64,000 nucleotides of DNA, from the NCBI GenBank assembly GCA_019429105.1, contig JAHYJE010000017.1:1-64000 (forward strand), written 5' to 3'. A program made the position numbers and the translations under genes. This DNA comes from Syntrophobacterales bacterium. Its GTDB lineage: Bacteria; Desulfobacterota; Syntrophia; Syntrophales; UBA5619. The notes beneath the pieces were generated by a model. The model ran no database searches and was not told where the DNA came from. It saw only the letters and a list, made by a program, of their open reading frames with translations. Below, piece after piece: positions 8,399 through 16,345 of this stretch (position 1 is the stretch's first letter; each line of letters opens with the position of its first letter).

Positions 8399-8947
8399 TT
8401 AAAAAATAAACACCGCCGCCGCAAGCACCGTTGTATAGCCGGCATCCTTGACGATGGTCGATTGGGTGACATTGCGTGTTTTTACGATCTTCCCGCTGAT
8501 CTTGAAGATCTCCTTTTTTTCATCCCAGCTTTCATCGACGTTGAAATCTATTCCGAGGGTGGAGGCAAGCATCGCCGCAGCCATGTCTTCCGCGTAATCG
8601 CCGGCCTGTTTTTCTGTCTGGCCGAAGGAGTGGTGTTCGCTGATGTATCCATAGGAACGGGGATCCGCCGGGATTGCGCACCCGACGGAGGCCACCAATA
8701 GCCGTTTTGTTTCGTTGCTGCAGCAGCGGCTCATAACGCAAAAGGTGATTCCCCCTGCAACCAATTCCTTCAGACCTTGACTTTTCGAGGTAATCTTGCA
8801 GTTTGGCGGCACAATGCTGGAAACCTGCACGAGGTTGCACCTTTCAATCCCCGCGTCGCGCAGCGCCCGTTCAAAGGAATGGAGTTCATCCTTATGCGTT
8901 CCTACTCCCTTCGTGAAAAACATCTTTTTGGGAACATAACTATCCAT
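8399..8947 (-). CDS. Pyruvoyl-dependent arginine decarboxylase
   Basis: 182 residues, a typical length for the family. The proenzyme cleaves itself at the Ser-Ser bond in LVQVSSIVPPNC (S43-S44) to give a beta chain and a pyruvoyl-capped alpha chain, which decarboxylates arginine to agmatine for polyamine synthesis or acid resistance. The conserved SYGYISEHHSFGQTE region and GDYAEDMAA segment support this. The start at 8947 has a GGAGGGAAGCA ribosome site. It is followed by the nitroreductase gene. The alternative is another pyruvoyl decarboxylase of the same superfamily, but the S-S-I-V-P-P site strongly favours arginine decarboxylase. Confidence 0.9.
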   Translation of the reverse strand: MDSYVPKKMFFTKGVGTHKDELHSFERALRDAGIERCNLVQVSSIVPPNCKITSKSQGLKELVAGGITFCVMSRCCSNETKRLLVASVGCAIPADPRSYGYISEHHSFGQTEKQAGDYAEDMAAAMLASTLGIDFNVDESWDEKKEIFKISGKIVKTRNVTQSTIVKDAGYTTVLAAAVFIF

Positions 8948-9275
8948 TGCTTCCCTCCTTAACTATTATTATTTCCATCCTGTTTAAGGAAAAACAGACG
9001 TAAAATCTGTGATTTCCCGATACATTATATTCAGTGGCGCCGTATATCAATTTTCATGAAGTATTGCCACAAAAAATAAACCTTCGCTGCCGAGGAGATA
9101 TTGGCGTTCATCCTGAAATATTTTATAATTAAAATGTTGACAATCGAAATATGAAGTAGGATGTTGTCCTCGGCAATGGGCAATTAATTGATTAAGGTAA
9201 ATAGCTCTTTATAAATGCGGCAGACAGTTTATGCATGGTTGATTGCGAGGATTTTTCATGGACAAGGAGGAAAAT
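8948..9275. other. Divergent intergenic region, decarboxylase / cfa
   Basis: About 330 AT-rich bases between divergent genes. A TTGACA lies at 9137-9142 with only a weak -10 candidate (GATGTT, 9160-9165) reading toward cfa. TTTTATAATTAAAA nearby could serve either strand. I see no RNA element. Confidence 0.4.
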
Positions 9276-10610
9276 ATGGCGCCAGCAACTGCTAACCGGA
9301 ATAGTCATGAAAAGGAAAGAACCGTCCATTTGCTGGACGAGTTGTTTTGTGTTGACGAGGGGCCGCGGATCGGCGTTCGCTTATGGGACGGCTCAAACTG
9401 GCCGGGAGATGTTGCCACCTCCACAAAGATCGTCTTGAAGCACCCGGGGGCCCTGCGGGCCATGTTTCTGCCCGGGCATGAGCTGGGACTGGGCGAGGCC
9501 TATCTCTATGACGATTTCGACATAGAGGGCAATTGCGAGGAGGTATTCGATCTCGCCGAGGATTTGGCGCGCCGCACCTCCGGGTGGCGCGTCAAATTGC
9601 GGGCAGCCAAGGAGCTGCTGAGCCTGCCGGCAGAGGGCGAGCACCCTTGGTTAAAGGCTCATGGCGACGCATTTCGCCGCCCCCCGGTCAAACTTACCGG
9701 CAAACCTCATTCACAAGAGCGGGACCGCCAGGCGGTAACTTTTCACTACAACGTCTCCAACGAATTCTACAAACTCTGGCTCGATCGGAGAATGGTCTAT
9801 TCTTCCGCATATTTTCAATCGCCCAAGGAAGATCTCGATAGTGCGCAGGAAGGCAAGCTGGATTACATCTGCCGGAAGTTGCGCCTTAAGCCCGGGCAGA
9901 AATTTCTCGACATCGGCTGCGGCTGGGGGGCCTTAGTGCTGCATGCGGCAGAGCGTTACGGGGTTGACGCCACCGGGATTACCTTGTCCGAACCTCAGGC
10001 GGAACTGGCCAATGAGCGGATAGTAGCGGCGGGACTTGGCGATCGCTGCCGCGTCCTGGTTGCCGACTATCGCGAGCTTGAAACAAAGGAAGGTTATGAC
10101 GCGCTGGCGAGCGTGGGCATGTTTGAACATGTCGGCGAAGCGCTTTTGCCCGTATATTTCCGGCAGGCTTGCGACCTGATGAAGCCGGGCGGGGTTTTTC
10201 TCAATCACGGAATTGTGCGGCGCATGGGGGATGTTCCCCACGCCGGTCGAAACTTTGTTGACACATACGTTTTCCCTGATGGCGAGCTTATCCCGGTCAG
10301 CGTCACCCTGAAAGCGGCAGAAGACGTCGGGTTTGAGATTCGGGATCTGGAAAGTCTTCGCGAACACTACGCGCTGACGCTGCGCCACTGGGTGAGGCGC
10401 CTCGAAGGGGCCCACAAAGAGGCGCTCAATTATGTCGATGAGCCCACCTACCGGGTATGGAGGCTGTATATGTCCGGCTCGGCGAACGGCTTTGCCCGCG
10501 GCAGAATTAACGTCTATCAGGCCTTGCTCAGCAAGCCCGGGGCGCAGGGGAAAAGCGGTCTTCCGTTGACACGGGGCGACTGGTACCAATCAGCGGATAA
10601 GACTGTTTAA
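9276..10610 (+). CDS. cfa: Cyclopropane-fatty-acyl-phospholipid synthase family methyltransferase
   Basis: 444 residues. It transfers a methylene from S-adenosylmethionine to double bonds of membrane phospholipid acyl chains. The N-terminal lipid-binding half (about 20-130) precedes the methyltransferase fold with FHYNVSNEFYKLWLD (156-170), the SAM loop LDIGCGWGAL (211-220) and GITLSEPQ (234-241). The SVGMFEHVGE motif and the C-terminal AFARGRINVYQALLSKP match CFA synthases. The start at 9276 is preferred because a perfect AAGGAGG sits 5 bases upstream; ATG 9258 is the alternative. Monocistronic, with a strong hairpin downstream. Confidence 0.92.
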   Translation: MAPATANRNSHEKERTVHLLDELFCVDEGPRIGVRLWDGSNWPGDVATSTKIVLKHPGALRAMFLPGHELGLGEAYLYDDFDIEGNCEEVFDLAEDLARRTSGWRVKLRAAKELLSLPAEGEHPWLKAHGDAFRRPPVKLTGKPHSQERDRQAVTFHYNVSNEFYKLWLDRRMVYSSAYFQSPKEDLDSAQEGKLDYICRKLRLKPGQKFLDIGCGWGALVLHAAERYGVDATGITLSEPQAELANERIVAAGLGDRCRVLVADYRELETKEGYDALASVGMFEHVGEALLPVYFRQACDLMKPGGVFLNHGIVRRMGDVPHAGRNFVDTYVFPDGELIPVSVTLKAAEDVGFEIRDLESLREHYALTLRHWVRRLEGAHKEALNYVDEPTYRVWRLYMSGSANGFARGRINVYQALLSKPGAQGKSGLPLTRGDWYQSADKTV

Positions 10611-10680
10611 TTTATCGGTCATCCCCAATATGCTCCGGGTCATATTCCCCGAAGCTTTCTTCGTTCTTTGATGTCTTAGA

Positions 10681-10704
10681 TACCCCGTAGCTTGCTGCGG
10701 GGTA
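10681..10704 (+). terminator. Strong hairpin after cfa
   Basis: TACCCCGTAGC and GCTGCGGGGTA form an almost perfect 11-bp stem with a 2-base loop. There is no long T-run after it, so it may be a transcript-end stabiliser or a dispersed palindromic repeat rather than a textbook intrinsic terminator. Confidence 0.55.
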
Positions 10705-10756
10705 GTTCATTGAAATTTAAAATGTGAACCCGTTCCCGATTGTTTTACTTCACCCT

Positions 10757-10890
10757 GTGAAATGTCCTGATGATGTCCGGTAAAAAAAGATTTTTCTGGA
10801 CGACATATTGCCCAAACATCTAATTACACGGTTCAATTATTGGTCTTGACCAAACCGGTTCTCGGCTGAAAATGTCCTGATTATGTCCGG
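10757..10890 (-). repeat. Two direct copies of GGACATNATCAGGACATTT
   Basis: On the minus strand, GGACATAATCAGGACATTT (about 10869-10888) recurs as GGACATCATCAGGACATTT (about 10759-10778), some 110 bases apart. Each copy itself contains GGACAT twice, 5 bases apart. Both lie just past the stop codon of the AlbA_2 gene. Function unknown; a protein-binding site or an RNA element at the transcript end are possibilities. Confidence 0.5.
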
Positions 10891-10892
10891 GT

Positions 10893-12287
10893 TTATTCCT
10901 TCCAGTTCCTCGCTGTCCTCTCATAGTGCGCGGCCCGTCCTTTTCCAATCAGCTTGAGGAGGTCGGCGGCTTCCAGTTCCTTTAAGTCGCGCCGAGCCTG
11001 ACGGTCGCCGACGTCACCGGCAAAACGCTTCAAATAATCGCTCAGGGTGATGGTGCTGCCAGGGTTGAGTTCGGCGAGAAGCCGGTTCTGCCGTTTGTTC
11101 AGATTCAATTCCGGCGCTTCAATCGACGCCCGGCTGTGAAGTGTGAGCGTAATCCCGTCCTCGTCCACGGCCCAGGTAGGTGCCGGAAGTCCCATTTCCC
11201 GACAGGTTTCGATCATCTTGTTAGTGCCCCGCCCGATCCGTTCCATGTAGTTCCGGATATAGAGGAAATGGGCGGTGTCCGGATTCGCGGGTATTGATGC
11301 GTGGGGCAGCCGTAATTTGTCTGCCCTCCATCCCATAGGCAGCCGTCCTGAGTTCCAAATTTCCACGCGAGCAGGATAGACCAGAACCGTCGCGCCGCTG
11401 GAAAACGAGGCATAGTCACGATGGGCAAGGGCGTTTACCAACCCTTCCCTGACGACATAATCCGGATATGCTTCCAGATTCTGGCGTAGCAATGAATCAG
11501 GGAGAAACTGAGCCGTTAACGGCGAGTTGCGATGAATGAACGCCCGCGCCTGCTCGATGACCTGCGTCACCGGCCCGTTCAGATCCGCCTGATCGAGGTA
11601 ATCTCCACCCTTGTCGGTCTGAAGGGCAAATGCCCTGACGCGGATCTGGGGGTTCCTCACGGCCGGCCGCTTACCGAAACAGACGTCGGCGGCATTTGTC
11701 AGCATGCCGCGATTCCACATGCCAAGGTCTGAAAAAACTGCCTCCGAGTCTTCCGGGTGTCGGAACTCAAAACGAGTTCCCGTCAATGCATCCTGGACGG
11801 TTCTCTGTATCTCCGATTTATCCAGATCTTCCATCGTTAATACAGGCGCGCCTCGCCGCTCCCATCGCTCAACCTCGGCGGACCGCCTCTGAAGCAGCAT
11901 CTGCAGGTCATCACCCGAAGCCGTCAAAGTGCGGGAACCACTGCGAAGGTAAACACGCTCGTTTGCCACGAAAGGGGTGTTTTTCCCTCCCGGAACGTCA
12001 ATCACGATAATCTGATTTTCACCCTGAACCTGTTCTATCCCCACAGAAAACAGCGATCTCGGCGAAATGGCCTTCATCAGGAACGAATGAAGCTCATCAA
12101 CTACCTTTTCGGCCTCTGGAATCCCCTCTACGCGCTTATTATCGTCAACCCCGATCAACAGCCTCCCCCCGCCGCTATTGAGCAATGCTGCAACGTGCGA
12201 GGCAATAATGTCCTTATCGTTCAGAGATGCCACGAATTCAAGTGTTTGGGACTCCCCCTGTTTGATCAGACTTTCGATGGAATTCAT
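10893..12287 (-). CDS. AlbA_2 (Schlafen-like) ATP-binding protein with C-terminal winged helix
   Basis: 464 residues. The N-terminal AlbA_2/Schlafen-type domain has QGESQTLEFVASL (11-23), the LLNSGGGRLLIGVDD strand-loop (about 36-50) and an RVYLRSGSRT motif. The middle carries a GHKL-like ATPase segment (REGLVNALAHRDY, GRGTNKMIETCREMGLPAP). The last ~70 residues look like a winged helix (DYLKRFAGDVGDRQARRDLKELE). Such proteins are annotated as regulators or as parts of phage-defence loci. Its ATG overlaps the DUF4062 stop by 4 bases, so the two are translationally coupled. Confidence 0.8.
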   Translation of the reverse strand: MNSIESLIKQGESQTLEFVASLNDKDIIASHVAALLNSGGGRLLIGVDDNKRVEGIPEAEKVVDELHSFLMKAISPRSLFSVGIEQVQGENQIIVIDVPGGKNTPFVANERVYLRSGSRTLTASGDDLQMLLQRRSAEVERWERRGAPVLTMEDLDKSEIQRTVQDALTGTRFEFRHPEDSEAVFSDLGMWNRGMLTNAADVCFGKRPAVRNPQIRVRAFALQTDKGGDYLDQADLNGPVTQVIEQARAFIHRNSPLTAQFLPDSLLRQNLEAYPDYVVREGLVNALAHRDYASFSSGATVLVYPARVEIWNSGRLPMGWRADKLRLPHASIPANPDTAHFLYIRNYMERIGRGTNKMIETCREMGLPAPTWAVDEDGITLTLHSRASIEAPELNLNKRQNRLLAELNPGSTITLSDYLKRFAGDVGDRQARRDLKELEAADLLKLIGKGRAAHYERTARNWKE

Positions 12288-12928
12288 ACTGGACCTCCCT
12301 TCTGCAGAGCTTTCCGTACAGCCTTTACATCGCCGAACGTATCCTTGACAAAGGCTTCGGCCTCCTGGAAGCGACGAAACTGGCTGACGGCAAAAAGTTG
12401 CGCATCTTCAGGCGATCCGAACGTCTGCACCCAGTTGCCGACACGGTCCTTATAGACCTCAACATCGCGTCTCGTGGCCATTTCATATATATCAACGATA
12501 CGGAGATCTTCGAAGATAGGCGACTTGACCAATTTCAGTTTATGACGTTTTTCTCTCGTTGTAAACCCCAGCTTGTCGAGAAAACCCCTGGCAAAGACCA
12601 CATGATCATGGGCCAGAATCCAGCGAGGCTTTTTCAATCTGATGGCTTCCCGCATTTCGTCATGGGTAATAGAATCGTCCTCCGGCTTCTCCTTACCGCT
12701 TCCATATCGCGGAAGAATGATGCCGAGAAACAGATCGCACTCCCTAACGGCAAGCTTGCAGCTCTCCAGGGCCGTGAGCTCGGGATAGACCGGCATCGTC
12801 CCTTTGTAAGACATCCATATCTCGTAGTTCATCATCTGGGCAAGAGAAGCATAGATTCGATCCAGCAGCTCCTCAAAGCCGAAAACGGCAGAGGAGACCA
12901 TAAGAATGGGTTTACGTTTCGTAGTCAT
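12284..12928 (-). CDS. DUF4062 domain protein
   Basis: 214 residues. KPILMVSSAVFGFEELLDRI at the start and the CKLAVRECDLFLGIILPRYGSG segment fit DUF4062, a TIR/nucleoside-hydrolase-like Rossmann domain often found as the sensor or N-terminal part of NTPase-type defence proteins. SITHDEMREAIRLKKPRWIL is the usual E-x-x-x-A region. It is a stand-alone domain here and is followed with a 4-base overlap by the AlbA_2 gene, so the pair probably acts as one unit. It heads this small operon; a candidate promoter with a palindrome lies about 190 bases upstream. Confidence 0.75.
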   Translation of the reverse strand: MTTKRKPILMVSSAVFGFEELLDRIYASLAQMMNYEIWMSYKGTMPVYPELTALESCKLAVRECDLFLGIILPRYGSGKEKPEDDSITHDEMREAIRLKKPRWILAHDHVVFARGFLDKLGFTTREKRHKLKLVKSPIFEDLRIVDIYEMATRRDVEVYKDRVGNWVQTFGSPEDAQLFAVSQFRRFQEAEAFVKDTFGDVKAVRKALQKGGPV

Positions 12929-13118
12929 AGTCGGTCGCTCATTTCTTCAAGATTGAAATCACCTTCCATAGCAGCAATATCTCCTGTCCTTTCCCCAAAA
13001 TTCAAAAATAATTGAGGTTGTCGCCTTGCAAACCTGATCCCGAACTGTCCCGGCTTTCCGACTGATTGCAGGCCGGTTTTCAACAGGGCAAAACTTTTTT
13101 GTTGTCGTCAATAATTTA

Positions 13119-13154
13119 ATTATAACAATAGCTTTATATATTCCGGAGCTCCGG
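13119..13154 (-). promoter_or_regulatory. Candidate promoter and 12-bp palindromic operator for the DUF4062-AlbA_2 pair
   Basis: On the minus strand a TATAAT box (13124-13119) lies 18 bases downstream of the perfect palindrome CCGGAGCTCCGG (13143-13154), which would cover the -35 position. There is no good -35 consensus, so an operator or activator site is plausible. The rest of the 303-base gap 12929-13231 shows no gene. Confidence 0.4.
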
Positions 13155-13231
13155 CATCCCCCCAAAAAACAGCCGTCCCCCGTCCCCCAGCTCAGCACTT
13201 AGCCCCATGTTTTTCCTCCCTGCCGCCGCCT

Positions 13232-13969
13232 TCATTGCTTCAGTGCAAAAGCTTGCAAGTCATTTTTTATATAGTATTTTGCGCCAAGTTTCGTAAAAAG
13301 TTCTTCCGTATCGTAAAGGAATTTACCCCAGTTCACAGTTTTTTCGTGTTCTTTCATGTGGTTTAGCTTGCCGACCTTCCAGAAATTCACATACGGATGC
13401 GCCATGCGGATTACCGTAAGCGCTTGCGCGGGATCGATCACCGGTTCAAGGCTGACCCATGTAAAAATGCCCTCTTTGTGAGCATTTTTCAAAACGGTCA
13501 GCCGGTCATCCACGGTCGAGGCGAACGTTTCCCAATCCTTGCGGATAGAGTCATCGGCGAAACAAAGCGTAATGCCCAGTTGCGTGTGAGCATCCCTCAT
13601 CAGTCCCATGTCTTCCTGGATGAGATCCGCACATCCTTTGGTCAATATCTGGCTGTTCAGCCGGTGTTTTGCGACAATACCCAGCGCCTGCCGCGTCAGT
13701 CGTTCCGTGCGCTCAATCGGCTGATACGGATCACTCAGAAAGCAAAAGAGAATGCGCCGCGAATCTCCACGCAGTTTCATGGCGTCTTTTTCGAGGTTTT
13801 GCAGCACATCACGCCGCGGCGCCGCTGTCGCATGCCACTTTTCCCCTGTCGTTCGCATACACGACGGCGCATAGCAGTACCGGCAGCCGTGCGTACAGCC
13901 GCGATAAAGATTGCAGGCCAGCTCGGAGTATTCCCGCGCCCGTCCTTTTGGTTCATAGACGACATTCAT
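13232..13969 (-). CDS. Radical SAM protein, spore-photoproduct-lyase-like
   Basis: 245 residues. The cluster-binding motif is C-T-H-G-C-R-Y-C (C25, C29, C32), preceded by ACNLYRGC, as in SPL/SplB-like radical SAM proteins. ILFCFLSDPYQPIE, SQILTKG, a GITLCFADDS stretch and WVSLEPVIDP are family strands of the TIM-barrel. The start at 13969 is chosen over the longer frame because GGGAGTTTGAAC precedes it and it begins 11 bases after the TcmP stop. The usual partner of such genes in accessory DNA is a three-Cys-motif partner (TcmP) protein, as here. A decayed second copy lies at 15483-15603. The target is unknown; true DNA photoproduct repair is not implied. Confidence 0.8.
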   Translation of the reverse strand: MNVVYEPKGRAREYSELACNLYRGCTHGCRYCYAPSCMRTTGEKWHATAAPRRDVLQNLEKDAMKLRGDSRRILFCFLSDPYQPIERTERLTRQALGIVAKHRLNSQILTKGCADLIQEDMGLMRDAHTQLGITLCFADDSIRKDWETFASTVDDRLTVLKNAHKEGIFTWVSLEPVIDPAQALTVIRMAHPYVNFWKVGKLNHMKEHEKTVNWGKFLYDTEELFTKLGAKYYIKNDLQAFALKQ

Positions 13970-13980
13970 GTTCAAACTCC

Positions 13981-14736
13981 CTAAAAATGTTTGATTGCTT
14001 CCGTAGCAGCCTTCTTCCATGCATCGTATGAAACGTGAAATGTTTGTTCGGGTAGTATTTTTTCTTTTACCATCTGATTTAGCGCGGCCTTAGCGTGCGA
14101 TGCCATTACGCCATTCCTCAGGGCAAACAGATAGACATCTTTGTTTGTCTTTAAGCGATGCTCAAGCAAGGCGGACTCAAGTTCCTTCTCGAAATCTTTA
14201 ATTTTAGTCGGTTTGTCATCTTCTGGGAATAATGATGGCTTTGACGGGTCAATCCCATCCCTGTCAATATCGAAGTTCGCATCGCCGCCTCGTTTCCATG
14301 CCACCCGAAGAAATTTGTCTATGCCGAGTGGATGAGCTGATCCAAAAACCAATCCATAGACATTCGAACCCTTCTTGATGGAAAACGGACCAAGATAATA
14401 CTCGGTGTCTTTCGGCAGCCAGCGACGATAAGCATCCGTAACAATCCGATGCACATTGGTTCCGTTCATCCTGAAACAATCCTCTTTGGTAACAGGTAAA
14501 TTATCCAGAATCCCCTGCGTTGTTCTGAAACGGTTGATGATGGACGAGGAAATGAAAAATATGAAATCCGTCTTGGGAAGTTCTACAATGCCTTGAAAGA
14601 TAGATTCCGTAATTTGATTCACACCATTCTGAGCAAGAAACAGAAGATTGGCACAGCGGCCTTTCATTTTTGGGCGCCATTTCTCAGATGCTTCCTTGAA
14701 GTCGCTATTCGATGTTTCAAAATAGACGCTTGGCAT
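13981..14736 (-). CDS. TcmP-like (three-Cys-motif partner) protein, apparently N-terminally short
   Basis: 251 residues. CANLLFLAQNGVNQITESIF followed by DFIFFISSSIINRF corresponds to the central strand and D/N-Q-x-G region of TcmP proteins, and the C-terminal half (AFKKGSNVYGL-type strand, winged-helix-like end) fits too. The N-terminal ~100 residues with the usual D-x-F-A-G-P-G motif are missing. The frame upstream (14737-14870) runs into a stop about 34 codons earlier without showing that motif. So it is either a short variant or a 5'-truncated gene. It is coupled to the radical SAM gene 11 bases downstream. Confidence 0.6.
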   Translation of the reverse strand: MPSVYFETSNSDFKEASEKWRPKMKGRCANLLFLAQNGVNQITESIFQGIVELPKTDFIFFISSSIINRFRTTQGILDNLPVTKEDCFRMNGTNVHRIVTDAYRRWLPKDTEYYLGPFSIKKGSNVYGLVFGSAHPLGIDKFLRVAWKRGGDANFDIDRDGIDPSKPSLFPEDDKPTKIKDFEKELESALLEHRLKTNKDVYLFALRNGVMASHAKAALNQMVKEKILPEQTFHVSYDAWKKAATEAIKHF

Positions 14737-14867
14737 TGCCTCTATTTGATCGGCAATACACGCTCTCGTTTCCCATGAATAATAAGTGTGCAGGGGTCGT
14801 TGATAGTGAAAGATGATCTACCTTCATGAGACACTCCTCTGACGACTTAACTCTCCTAACGGGGTAA

Positions 14868-15467
14868 TCAGATCAACTCACCTTGATTGCCGGTATCAAT
14901 GTCCATTACTCCTTGCACCGGTTTTCCCTTTCTATAGGCATCCCATTTCGATTTAAACTCGGCATCCAGCAATTCTTTATAGGTCGTAACTGAGGCGTCT
15001 ATTTGGTTTATTTCCTTCATTGCTATCACGCGGTTCAGGATTGCGCGTGATACCAGCGCGAGAGGAATGCTGGTATCAAAAGTAGCGATTTTTTTAGAAC
15101 GACATCCCCCACATAAAATACTGGCGCGGTGATCTTTATCTTTTATTTCAACTAAATGAAGATCTTGTATGGATGAGCAACTGGCACACGACGGAAACAT
15201 TTTTTCAGAATCAGGATCATTCGAGAAATCTAACTCCGTTTGACGATCGTCGATAACTTCACCGGGGCCTGATCCGTAAGTAAAAACCTCACCGGAACGA
15301 TAAAGATCTAACAAAATAGCCCGTCGAAAAGGCTGTTCAGGTGTTATGCCTGCTTTGAGAATCTTGTCTTTCCCGTCCGGAGTAAGATGAAACGTGATGA
15401 TATTTCCCCGGATGGCGGTTTTAATGTAATATTCTCCTTTATCTTTGTATTTATGTAGTACGGGCAC
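14868..15467 (-). CDS. Unknown protein with a CxxC...CxxC zinc ribbon
   Basis: 199 residues, not recognised. The GTG start at 15467 follows TGGAGGAAGATT. The first ~90 residues look like beta-rich/helical sequence with HLTPDGKDKILKAG. A C-A-S-C (about 94-97) and C-G-G-C (about 119-122) pair forms a probable zinc ribbon. The remainder is helical with IDASVTTYKELLDAEFKSKW. It lies between the TcmP gene and the remnant of a second radical SAM gene. A regulatory or nucleic-acid-binding role in this accessory block is only inference. Confidence 0.6.
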   Translation of the reverse strand: MPVLHKYKDKGEYYIKTAIRGNIITFHLTPDGKDKILKAGITPEQPFRRAILLDLYRSGEVFTYGSGPGEVIDDRQTELDFSNDPDSEKMFPSCASCSSIQDLHLVEIKDKDHRASILCGGCRSKKIATFDTSIPLALVSRAILNRVIAMKEINQIDASVTTYKELLDAEFKSKWDAYRKGKPVQGVMDIDTGNQGELI

Positions 15468-15482
15468 AATCTTCCTCCATTT

Positions 15483-15603
15483 TTGATATAGTATTTTGCG
15501 AAAATTCCCAGCACCCGCCGTGTCAGTCGTTTCGTGTGCTCAATCGGCTGATACGGATCACTCAGGAATCAAAAGGGAATACGCCGCGAATCGCCACGCA
15601 GTC
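15483..15603 (-). pseudogene. Decayed second copy of the SPL-like radical SAM gene
   Basis: About 120 bases closely match two separate parts of the gene at 13232-13969. The left edge (TATAGTATTTTGCG) equals its extreme C-terminal codons near 13267-13280. It then jumps to the segment at about 13664-13773 (TCAATCGGCTGATACGGATC is identical). Both parent sites contain TTTTGCG, so an internal deletion of about 390 bases between short direct repeats explains the remnant. The rest of 15468-15727 shows nothing else. Confidence 0.85.
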
Positions 15604-15727
15604 AAGCTTTTCACCAAGTCCGATTTTCAGAGCGATTCCCTAAAAAATAACGAATTATAAATCAACAAGTTATGCACGCATTTTCAGGTGAAATTTAAAA
15701 TGGCGCAAATAGACAAGGGCCATCCTT

Positions 15728-16345
15728 TTACAGCGAGATGCCTGCCGCTTTCTCTGCGAAACGCCGGAATGTGCAGGAGCGTTTGAGCCGATTGAAATCA
15801 GGCATAGCTTTAGCAATCTTTAGGGCGTCGCGAAAATCCTCATAACAACGATGGGCGCCCAGTTCCTGGTTAAAGATTTTAGTGAGGCAAGTCTTTGGTT
15901 TTCTGACCCTCTCAGGGTCTTTATAATTTGTCAGCCTTCCCACCCGATGCGGATGTTTGCAAGACGCTATGAAACTCCGTATCGCCCTTATATCTGCTAA
16001 CAGCCAGGCTTCAAGCTCTTCCTCTATGCAGACAAGGGCTACCTTGCTCAGCGGCACATTGCTGGATTGAAGCGACGAAAATATTTTCTGTCTGTCATTT
16101 TTTCGGCAAGGTTTGATATGTTTTTCCCGCCATGCCGGGTAGAGGTCCCAGATAATGACCACCTTGTCACAACTGTTAACCAATGTGGATGCAACAAGGC
16201 CGCAGTCCTCCAATAGATTCGTTTTGACATCCATATATTGAGAGACGATTTCGACACCAGGCCTTAATTTCTCCAGAAAATAGCGACACACCTGGCCGTC
16301 AGCCCCACCCCGCCCGCATTCAAAGATTAAGCCTACTCTCATCAT
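15728..16345 (-). CDS. DUF4276 family (TOPRIM-like) protein
   Basis: 205 residues. The N-terminal VGLIFECGRGGADGQVCRYF fits the acidic start of the family. VVIIWDLYPAW is the D-x-D-like strand, CIEEELEAWLLADIRAI the conserved E-x-E-A-W-L-L-A-D helix, and KPKTCLTKIF plus a C-terminal FNRLKRSCTFRRFAEK complete the pattern. DUF4276 proteins are usually encoded next to an AAA_21 ATPase and are proposed TOPRIM-type effectors like those of OLD/PARIS/Abi systems. The ATG follows the stop codon of the ATPase gene with no gap (TAAATG), so translation is coupled. Effector role is inference. Confidence 0.85.
   Translation of the reverse strand: MMRVGLIFECGRGGADGQVCRYFLEKLRPGVEIVSQYMDVKTNLLEDCGLVASTLVNSCDKVVIIWDLYPAWREKHIKPCRKNDRQKIFSSLQSSNVPLSKVALVCIEEELEAWLLADIRAIRSFIASCKHPHRVGRLTNYKDPERVRKPKTCLTKIFNQELGAHRCYEDFRDALKIAKAMPDFNRLKRSCTFRRFAEKAAGISL

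Noticed and set aside
9243-9275. Longer N-terminus for the cyclopropane synthase
   Set aside because: The perfect AAGGAGG lies inside the extension and points to ATG 9276.
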